From Brevipalpus yothersi (lineage: Eukaryota; Arthropoda; Arachnida; Trombidiformes; Tenuipalpidae): a stretch of 42,199 nucleotides of DNA. The notes below the pieces were generated by a model. It saw only the letters and a program-made list of their open reading frames with translations, ran no database searches and was not told the DNA's origin. The DNA is taken from positions 1 through 42,199 of the forward strand of contig QZCP01000385.1 of NCBI GenBank assembly GCA_003956705.1, written 5' to 3'. A program made the position numbers and the translations under genes. Numbering within the stretch: position 1 is the stretch's first letter; each line of letters starts with the position of its first letter. Below, one piece after another: positions 33,150-42,199 of the stretch.

Positions 33150-36022
33150 GCCTTCTATTCCTTCTCTCTATACCATCAGTCCAGAGCTTGAGATTCATCA
33201 TAAAATTCCAATGTGTGTGCCATTTGAATATTCATGAGATTCTCCCAGGTAAATGAGACAGAATGAGAAAGAAATGAAAGGCTGGTGAGACAGGGAGAGA
33301 GGGAGAGAGAGATGAAAGCTATAAAAGAGGGATCAATCTATTCTCATTGATTTGTCAAAAGAGAAAAGGTTCCATTGTCAAATGTCATGGAAGGAAGAAA
33401 AAAAATGCAATTGCATCCTGACCAAAGCAATCAAACCAAGTATTCATACACAATGACTATGTGTGTGTGTATGTAGTCTGAGCAGAAAAAATGTCTGTAT
33501 AATGTGTGATCCTGTTTACATATATTTCTGTCAGGTCAACGGCCATTGTCCGATGTGTCCATCAAAGCTAGCCACAGTGAGGATAGGAGCTCCATAATTC
33601 GGATCCTTTCAATTCCTGTACAATGTCCGGTCTGACTGAGAGAGAGGTACACATATATGTACTCGAACACACACACATTCGCAGACAGAGGCACATACAT
33701 ACCAAATTTTTCTATCCTCACACCGAGTATTTAGGGTTTGAGTAAACACACACACACACATTCGTGGCCATGTCTGTCGGCCCTCTGATTTAGTCCTTTT
33801 CCAGTACAAAGCTGTCCTGTGGTGAGCCGTCCTGCCTAGCCCTAGTCCCTAGTCCCAGTATATATATACGCACACACACACATATATATGTATGAGCCTT
33901 AGAACCAGACAAGAACGAGGCGTTGTTCAGATCTAGAACTATACGACTATAGTGTATGCATGTTTACCTCACACACCAGTTTATTTTCGAGTCCAAAGTG
34001 GCTCAGCGAATCGAATTTTTGGCAATACACTTTGACCATGTGTTTGTATATCTCTCTCTCTCCTATTTCTTTTTGGGTGTATATATCTCTCTCTCTGTGA
34101 GTATGCAGATTGGACTCAAGCGGCATCGAAGACCAACTGAAGTTTTCTCTCTCTCTCTCTCTCTCTCTAGTTGATCTGATTTAGCATTTACACATAGAGT
34201 CTACTCTGCATGCAAGAATATTAACGGCTCCAGCATTATAGTTAGTAGTGGGAGTCTGAATGCTTACTCAGGCCTATGGCGGCAAATGTGAATAGTTCGA
34301 TAAATATACACAGAGAGACCGATATATACATGAGTGTGTGTGTGTTCGGCAAGGGAAAACGGAAGATCGATTGATGCTCCTCAGGCCAGTGATAGATTTT
34401 CCTACCATATCATATACTCATCAGTGAACAGCACGCATTCGAGACAAACCAATTGGACTAATGGCCACTTTGATCGACAATGTAAGGTCTTTGTATTATG
34501 TGATAGAGAGAAGAGGAATAAGGCGATCTGTGTGAGTGTATGTATAACTGGAACACCATGAAAGTCCATTACTCTAGGCTTCTGGTCGATGCTATGTGTA
34601 TATGAGTGTTTATTTGTTGCCAAGGAAAGTTTTTGAGGATAAAATGAAGAGAATAAATCAGTTATAATACTAAGTATATATGCTCTCGATAATAAAGATT
34701 CGAATCAAAGAACTTTTCTTTTTCTTCATTTCTCTTTTCATGGATTTTTATTGTGAGTATAAAAATGAGCATATTTATATGTACGTTCAGATGAGAATAG
34801 TAATAAGAAAAAAAAGTAGTATATTAAAACCTTGGGAAAAAAAATGAGTTCTCAAAATGACCTAGAAAAAGAGCAGGGCTTGGAGGAAGAAAATTGCATG
34901 GATAAATCGTTTATATATAATAAATGAAAATTAGAATACAATATCAAACGTTTCTTACACTTCATCGTAAATCAATCATGTGTGGAGCAATTAAAAAATG
35001 AGGATAGTAATGCTTTTTCCGAATACACATATAAATTTGACGGGAAGTATTAATTTCCCCACTTGATTCTGGCTCCCCATCAAATTGGATGGGCAGTAAA
35101 ATGGTCAGGAAAAATGTTCATTGAAATCATGGGCACATGAAGAGAATCCACTGAACTGGGTAATCGATAAAGTTTACACAGAAAATTAGATACGATCTTA
35201 TATATGTGTGGCACGTTAAAGAGAGGGAGAGAGAGAGACATGTGAAAAAGAGGCCTTGAAGAAAAGATTCATTGCCAAAGTGTGAATGTTTTATGTGAAA
35301 AGTATCAGTGGATTCATCATGAAGTGCCCTTCGAGAAGGTATTTCAATTTGCTTGGCGCGTAAAATTGATCCCTGCGTAAAGGCGAAATATATTCTCTGC
35401 TCTCTCTCTCTCTCTTGCGTTCTCTTGTATTCCTGCAAACCCCTCAAGATCGGAAAGAGAAGTGAGTGACTCGTAAATATTTATGTAAGTTTGTAATCTC
35501 ATTAACTGGAAAAAAAGCTTCTGCCACTACTACACATCTCATGGTATACTGGGTATTGAGTACGATTTTTTGACTTCAACCCATGAAGCTCACTTATGTA
35601 TTCATCCTCTTAATGATCCGGATTCTTTCTTTTATTTCCATTTGATTTGCTACCATTTTCATGCCGCTCATGGAAGATTATTTCCACTCATCTTACTCTT
35701 CTTACTCTTCTTACTGCCATCTTATTCTTTTTATTCCTTTTCTATCTTATTCTTATGAATTCTTCTGTATTGAAACCTGTTAACATATTTTTCTTCTTCT
35801 TCTTCTTCTTCTTTTGATTCCAATATGTCCTCTGCTGCTACTTATCATTTTTCATGGTCTTTCTTACTTCATGGATACATCTTCATATCATTTCAACATT
35901 CTTACATGGACCGTTATAATCACAATCATCCTCAATGAATGATGATGATCATCCACATCATTTGCCCGCATCTTTTCCCCCCATCATCCTCATCCCAAAA
36001 CCAAACACCGAAACACATACAG
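33092..36022 (+). other. Intron 2 of the Sidestep-like gene (2.9 kb, phase 2)
   Basis: It interrupts the first Ig domain between the C-strand Trp region and the SLDAR motif. It contains a CT tract at 33,117-33,142, CA/TA simple repeats around 33,850-33,890, and CTT runs at 35,790-35,814. No coding sequence was seen. Confidence 0.8.
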
Positions 36023-36228
36023 TCTGGATGCTCGAAAAGGCAGTCTAGATCAAGCAAGACATGCATCCAGTGATCAATTGAATTCACGAATTCACATGAA
36101 CACTGTTCAAAAGCCATCAGTATTGTGGGTTCAATCACTCCATGAGGAAGATGGTGGAGAATATCGATGTAGAGTAGACTTTAAGAAAGCGAGAACAAGA
36201 AATTTTGTTGTCTTCCTTAAAATAATAG
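36023..36228 (+). CDS. side-like: Sidestep-like Ig protein, exon 3 (second half of Ig1)
   Basis: The acceptor ACATACAG leaves one base that completes Ser69. The exon then reads LDARKGSLDQARHASSDQL, a hydrophobic E-strand (PSVLWVQSL), the DxGEYRC-type motif as EEDGGEYRCRVDF with the F-strand Cys118, and a closing G strand (FVVFLKI). It ends at a consensus donor (ATAG|GTAAGT) in phase 1, so at least one further exon must follow; Sidestep proteins usually have several more Ig domains, a fibronectin-type domain and one membrane span. No such exon was found before the window end, so the gene is partial here. Confidence 0.92.
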
Positions 36229-36797
36229 GTAAGTTTGACCTTTAATTACGATTCCTTTTCGAATAGCATGAAATACAATTCAAAATTTGAACACACATGA
36301 TGCATTTAAATTTAATCTCATGAGAAGTCAGATCCATCATCATCAGGAAAATGAAAATATTTCCCAAATCATGAACAATTGTTCAAGATGCTCACCGAAA
36401 TTGTGTGAGTGTGAACGTGAAAAGAGAGAGAGAGAGAAGATATAATGTTGAAAAATTTTTTTAACAAGTGCTAACAAAATTATTATTATATGCCAGCTTG
36501 TTGAATGGCAACAAACATGAGGTAATATTATGCAAATTTTTTGGGCCTTCTAACTTGATGTCATTTGAATCCCACAAAATCCGTCTAGAATATGTGTGTA
36601 CGTATGGTGTGTGTGTGTGTGTGTATATGTATGTATTCAAATTTTGGGCTACATGTGTAAGTGTGGACCGTGTAATATGCAAAGCAAGTGGACGTTGATA
36701 TATATGAAGGGAGAAGGATGATGATCAGCGTCATCATCACTTTGTTATCGGATAAACAGTGTTCTCATGTGTGTGTGTAAGCCGGTGCGTTGATGGG

Positions 36798-36801
<4 letters not shown>

Positions 36802-36855
<54 letters not shown>
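36802..36855. repeat. (GA)n microsatellite
   Basis: About 54 bp of AG repeats. Confidence 0.95.
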
Positions 36856-36856
<1 letters not shown>

Positions 36857-37177
36857 CAAAGGAAGGAATAACATCGTAAGGCGAGAAGAAAATCCTCTTG
36901 ATTATATATTCTTGTGCATACTGATGAGAGGAGAGAGAGAGAGAAGAAGCATGAAGCTGAAAGTTAAGCAAGTCTCAAAGAGAGAGCCGCTATGTTAGTT
37001 AGGCTCATCAGTCCACTAAATGGCCTCTCACTTTTTTTCTTGATCCGTGAAGTGAAGACCTGTAATCAAAACAAGTGATCTGTAAGATCGCAACTCATTG
37101 CTAATGTGCTTGCAATGGTGCTACAGAGCCAAAAATCATCATTATTATTGAAAAGATTCATTTTACCTTTTCTACTT

Positions 37178-37181
<4 letters not shown>

Positions 37182-37240
<59 letters not shown>
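37182..37240. repeat. (CT)n followed by (TTTC)n compound microsatellite
   Basis: About 38 bp of CT repeats pass directly into five TTTC units. Confidence 0.95.
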
Positions 37241-38050
37241 GCTCTTTTACTCTATGATATTCAAGTATTCTCACCTTAGTATGGCATCTCTTGGCTCTTT
37301 ACATCAGTTATTATGAATTTTTCTTTTTGTTTCGCAATTAGATTCACTTATTGAGGCCAGATGAATGGTAATGATTGCAAATGATAATCTTTCGCGTGTT
37401 GTTTGACTTCAGGGTGTGAATGATTCCATTGAGTCATTCGAAAGAGGCGAGATGTATAGATTAAGAGGCGCGAAAAAAATCCCTAATTTCGGGAATGCTG
37501 AGAACAGTCTGGATGCTAGATCAGGGAGGAAAAATGCTTGGAACTTGGAAAATAACTGTTTTTCCCTAGAATTTTCTCTGTCTTTCTCTCTCTCTCTTAC
37601 TCCCTTGGCGTACAATTTAAAGATACCAGGGTGAAAGAAGTAAATTCCATTTGTTAATCACAAGAGAATTGAAAAATAATCCCACCAAGAATAGCATGGT
37701 CCTTAGTACGTGTGACTATGAAGATAAAAGCGAAAAAAGGAACATGAAAACTTCTGATCATACAAATCGAAGAGGGTGAGAGAGAGACCTAAAGATCGAG
37801 GATAGAAGTGGAAAGTGATGAGCCAGGAGTAAAGTGGGTGGATGCTGGGGCACGAAAGAAATGATCATCATCACAAAGGGATCCCCGAAAAAACGAATAA
37901 GATGGGAGAGAGCAAAGACCATGTGTATGTGCGTTCACCATCGATGTTTCATTATCATCATCATGCCCATTCTAATGTGGTGATCCAATGGAATCAAATG
38001 ATGTGAGTTACCCAAAGATTGCAGGCCAAAGAGAACACAGAGGGGGAGGT

Positions 38051-38051
<1 letters not shown>

Positions 38052-38103
<52 letters not shown>
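38052..38103. repeat. (GA)n microsatellite
   Basis: About 52 bp of AG repeats with one AAAG interruption; a shorter GA run follows at 38,247-38,269. Confidence 0.95.
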
Positions 38104-38554
38104 TAGCGGAAAACTGCAGCTTGCTAGGAGGCCCAAAATCTCGTTAAGGTACCTTCAACATTCAAGCTCTCTCTCTTGGGCATCACGGACGACCAAGGAG
38201 AGCCCGAATGCGATCAAGGCCCTTCACATGATGAACATCGGCCCAAAGAGAGAGAGAGAGAGAGAGAGCGTGTAAGCAAACCGATTGGGCTATTTAATAG
38301 TGCCATTATCATCGTGGCATAGGCTAGTCATGGAAAAATAAAGAGAGAGAGAGAGCGATGTGATCTCTGGTTCTCTTTTCGAATTCAGCATAGATTTCGA
38401 GGGTTACATGAATAATGTTATGCTCGCGATTTCTTCTTCTGATCTTTCTTTGCTTCATCTGCTGACTCGGTATGTCTTTGGAACTAGATCTGCTTGTCTT
38501 GTCAGCTCCAGAGGGCTTCTTCTTCTACTCTTTTTCGGGTTGAAGAGTGGAATC

Positions 38555-38557
<3 letters not shown>

Positions 38558-38618
<61 letters not shown>
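38558..38618. repeat. (GA)n microsatellite
   Basis: About 61 bp of AG repeats. Confidence 0.95.
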
Positions 38619-38620
<2 letters not shown>

Positions 38621-39632
38621 CGATTAAGCCGCTTCTTTTCTCAGAATACATCTGTGATACAGAGAATAGACAATTCTAGAGGAGAGGAAAGAACAGAGAG
38701 CATGCTAATGAATAATGAAACTTAATGATTATCTTTGCATCGATTTAGTCAGCTTTGTTACTTGCAGCATTTGAGTGGATGCGAGAAAGTTCATGATGAT
38801 GTTGCTGGTGGTGATGTGTATGTATACACCTCTATGTATGTATGAGAGAGCTTGATTTTGTTCAACAGACATTCTTTTCTTCATCGACTTTGTATTTCAC
38901 TTCTTCTTCTTCTTACACTCATTTAATGTCTTCATTCCTAGACTTTCTGTATTCCTCACCTTCATAGTTTATCGGATTTGTTGTTGTTATTGTTGCGGAT
39001 TTCACTTGATCACCACCTCTGGATTCTCACACTCATTGCCACTCAGAGAATTCAAGGAAGATATAGAAAGGGTCAAAATCTTATACTGAGTATACTAATT
39101 ACATTGGAGATAGTTAGAGAGAGAAGTTGAGCGATAGAATGAATCTACTTTGATTACCAGTATCAAATCAAGTGGAATTAATGCCGACCAGAGGAATATA
39201 AATAAACATATACTTTCTTCCTGGTAGCCAAAATCTAGTGGTAGAAGTAACTTTTTGCCTATCCAATTTAGTTCAGAACAACAATCAGTGTTGGAGTAGC
39301 AGTTACTCTTGCTAACTGAACACCAGTATTCCCATCATTACTTATGACCGATTGTTTGAGTAGCTATTTTTCGCCTCTGCTTATGATGATGAGTACACTC
39401 AAATGTGTGTGTGTGTTATTATGTTGGCAGACTGTAAAAGAATGATTCCCAGTGTCAATGTGTTGATACTGGTGCCCAGTGAAACAGTGTTCAATTGATG
39501 AGAAAAGATGTGGCAATGACTACTATCCACTTGAACATAATTGAACAAGTGGATGATGGCAACGAGAACTCGTGAATCGAGTAAGATATTGGTTGATGTA
39601 TATATGTATGTATACGTACAGCACACCAGAGA

Positions 39633-39634
<2 letters not shown>

Positions 39635-39690
<56 letters not shown>
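39635..39690. repeat. (GA)n microsatellite
   Basis: About 56 bp of AG repeats. Confidence 0.95.
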
Positions 39691-39691
<1 letters not shown>

Positions 39692-40408
39692 ATTTCAAGT
39701 TGATTTTCATTGACCCTAATAAATGGCTACTAAATGGAAAAACAATCTAACTGATATGCTCATATTTTTCATGGTCCAATAATCACAATTGCTTACACAC
39801 ATAGGGATTCAGAATACATGAAGTGTTCAAGTGAATGTTCAAGAAAAAAGAATTTGATCCACTTTGGAGCTCATTCGATATGGATGTTCGGGTTTGGAGA
39901 GGGAAATAAAATGATGTCTACAGATCATCCATGGAAGAATATCTTCTCTCTCCCCCAGAATTCTTACACACCAACAGACAATTGGTGATAGAAGGGATGA
40001 ATTGTTGAGACAAAAAGTCACCATGGGTCTGATCAAGAAGCAATTTTTGTATATATACCCATTTAGAAATGGTGGTCATGGGAAGTATTTGTACCAGTAT
40101 TGATAAACTATCGAGAGAGATTTAAGCTAGAAGAAAGAAAAAGAGAAAGAGCAAAAAAAAAGAGTATTCCTTGTATATCTACTCAACTTGAAGCATCTTT
40201 TTGGATCTTTCTTATTCTTCTCATTCTTCTTTTTTTTTCCTTCACTCAACTCTGTTACTAGTTACAAAAGTTCTACTAGCATAACATCAACAGTAGTAGC
40301 AGCAGCTTGATATGTTTCATATTGCTCCTCAGAGTACAATCGAGCAAGTATCATTCAAGAAGTGAAGAGAAAAGTAATTGCAAACATCTCAAGAAAAAAA
40401 GAGAAGAG

Positions 40409-40411
<3 letters not shown>

Positions 40412-40467
<56 letters not shown>
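40412..40467. repeat. (GA)n microsatellite
   Basis: About 56 bp of AG repeats. Confidence 0.95.
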
Positions 40468-40470
<3 letters not shown>

Positions 40471-42140
40471 TATACAAAGTGGATAGAATCACTTTTTATC
40501 ATCATCATGAAAAGTGTTTCATGTGTGTCTATTCCCTGGAATGGTAGTTGATACTGGTTGTTGTTGTTTTATATATATAAGCTTTTCAAGTATAGTTTGA
40601 AATTTGTTTTGTATGCCAATAAAAATCGAATTATTTTCAATATATATCAAAATTGATGGAAAACAAAATTTAATGCATTATAAAAAATCTTTCTCTTTAC
40701 TCACTTGGTTACTTTTTTTACTCTCTTCACATCCAAGTTGCCATAGTTTAAATTGTTATAATCCAACATGTCAGTCTATAAACTAAAAAGTTACTCGAAT
40801 TGATGTAATGATCAATTATTCTTATATACCCAATCATCGAACTGTTTTTCCCTAGAAAGACTATTAGCAAAGTAGCCACAACTCACTAGACGTTGGTGCA
40901 ATAATATTAACCATTCAGTTACACTTCGAGGTGTAGACAGTAGACTGTCACCTTGGTCAAGAGTACAAGTTTGATTAGAAGATCAAACTTTCTACTTACA
41001 GCATTCATCTGATTATTTGGAATTGTTTTGAGAGTGAGAAAAAAACAGTAGCTCAATTCATTTTGAGTGGAAACAATTGAGAAATAGAAGAAAGAAAAAG
41101 AGAGAGAATCAAAATTGCTACTTTAAACACACATCAACAATCTTGATTGGCTCAACTTGTTGTTACTGTTGTTGCATCATCGCCATCATCATCGTCAAGG
41201 GAGTGGAATGAAGAGAGAGGAGCAAAATGATGCTGGAAAAGATGCTGGCTGTGTGAAGAGAAAAGTCAGAGTGATGCTGGGAAAAATGTTGGAAAAAGGA
41301 AGGGAAAAACTTATCATAAGAAATGAGACTTACTAATTTGATTTTGAGAAGCTAAATTGCTGTCAATTTTGTCCAGCAAATTATATTTATCTAGTTATTA
41401 GTTGAGAAAGAAAAAGAGAAGAAGAGGAAAAGTTTCAGAAAAAAAGTCCAAAAAAACATCCATGCCACTTTCATCTCCTCTCTTCTCCTTCTATCGTGTT
41501 GAATTTGATCCGATTTATCCACTCCCATAGAGAGAAAATTTCAAAATGAGCGAGGCAGAAGAAAACAGTAGTGGAGATGCTTTCCTCAAAAAGTGAAGCA
41601 CATCATTCAGCATCCGCATCTTCCAACTTTTCTCCAGGTTTTGTCTGCAACTTTCATTTTACCTTTCCCCTCTCTCGGAATTTTTCAAGAACAATGTTCT
41701 CTCCTTTTTCTCTCTGACAGTGATCATTTCGAAACTTGCCGAATTGTAGAAAGTTGCTAAATTTGATTAATTTTTCTCGAGAGCTTCCGTAGATCTTTCT
41801 CTCTCTTCTCTACCATTCTGATCTTGTTCTCCAGGCTTTCCTCTTTTCAACCTTCTCTTCATCCCCTTGCACATATACACAAAGAGAGAGATGCTTGTTG
41901 AAATCAAGCTCAATATAACAAGAACGAATTCAATTTACCTCTTCCTTACAGCTTCCAACGTATTCCAGTCAGCCACCCTATTCCATTCAGGATCACATCC
42001 AGCATCTTCTCCCCTGCTGATCTTATCCCAGAGAAGATTTACTTCTCTCTCTCTCTCCACTCTACGTTCCATTATCCAGCATCTCACTTTCATCATGTAG
42101 TTTTACTGTTTTTTTTCTCCCTCTCTCTTCCTATGATTTT

Positions 42141-42142
<2 letters not shown>

Positions 42143-42199
<57 letters not shown>
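42143..42199. repeat. (GA)n microsatellite at window end
   Basis: At least 57 bp of AG repeats running off the right edge. Like the internal gap, this could mark a contig end caused by the repeat. Confidence 0.95.

Larger units (their letters stand above)
36229..42199 (+). other. Intron 3 of the Sidestep-like gene, at least 6 kb, truncated by the window
   Basis: No second Ig domain, and no other coding exon or RNA gene, was recognised in this interval on either strand. It holds many GA/CT tracts and short CAT/ATC-rich stretches. Confidence 0.6.

Noticed and set aside
36229..42199. Further Ig exons of the Sidestep-like gene
   Set aside because: I looked for a second Ig exon entering in phase 1 with a Cys and Trp pattern on the plus strand and found none before the window end.

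Overview
The window looks like nuclear DNA of an arachnid, most likely a mite. It is AT-rich, with spliced genes carrying GT-AG introns, very abundant (GA)n/(CT)n microsatellites, a sphingomyelinase D/phospholipase D of the arachnid 'SMD-tail' type, a divergent ionotropic receptor and a Sidestep-type immunoglobulin gene. Mite rather than spider is an inference from the short introns (177 and 75 bp) in the enzyme gene; the species cannot be named from the sequence.

Layout. 1-1,815: a strange block with no convincing gene, packed with roughly 35-40 short hairpins, many with exactly 6-bp stems and 5-nt loops. 1,816-10,300: no intact gene found. It holds dispersed repeats, tRNA-like elements and a set of exon-like, mostly decayed fragments on the minus strand that recur as diverged copies. 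10,308-11,948: a complete three-exon, secreted sphingomyelinase D-like gene (+), 462 residues. 11,949-14,311: more copies of the same dispersed repeats and exon relics. 14,312-15,562: a compact, intronless ionotropic-receptor-like gene (+), 416 residues. 15,563-17,254: no gene recognised; the first GA tract appears at 15.86 kb. 17,255-42,199: the 5' part of a Sidestep-like cell-surface Ig gene (+). A signal-peptide exon (17,255-17,327) is followed by a 15.6-kb intron, two exons that together make the first Ig domain (32,959-33,091 and 36,023-36,228), and an intron that runs off the window end. The three exons join in matching phases (1, 2, then 1 open).

The window divides sharply in two. The left 15.8 kb has no GA/CT microsatellite but many degenerate duplications and environment-facing genes (secreted enzyme, chemoreceptor-like channel). 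The right 26 kb is a large neural-type gene whose introns carry more than twenty GA/CT tracts, one of them interrupted by a 166-bp assembly gap.

The three genes show no sign of acting together. The enzyme would be secreted and cleave sphingolipid or lysolipid head groups, the receptor would sit in a sensory membrane, and the Sidestep protein would act in axon guidance. The best candidate for something undescribed is the hairpin array at the left edge: units alike in structure, not in sequence.
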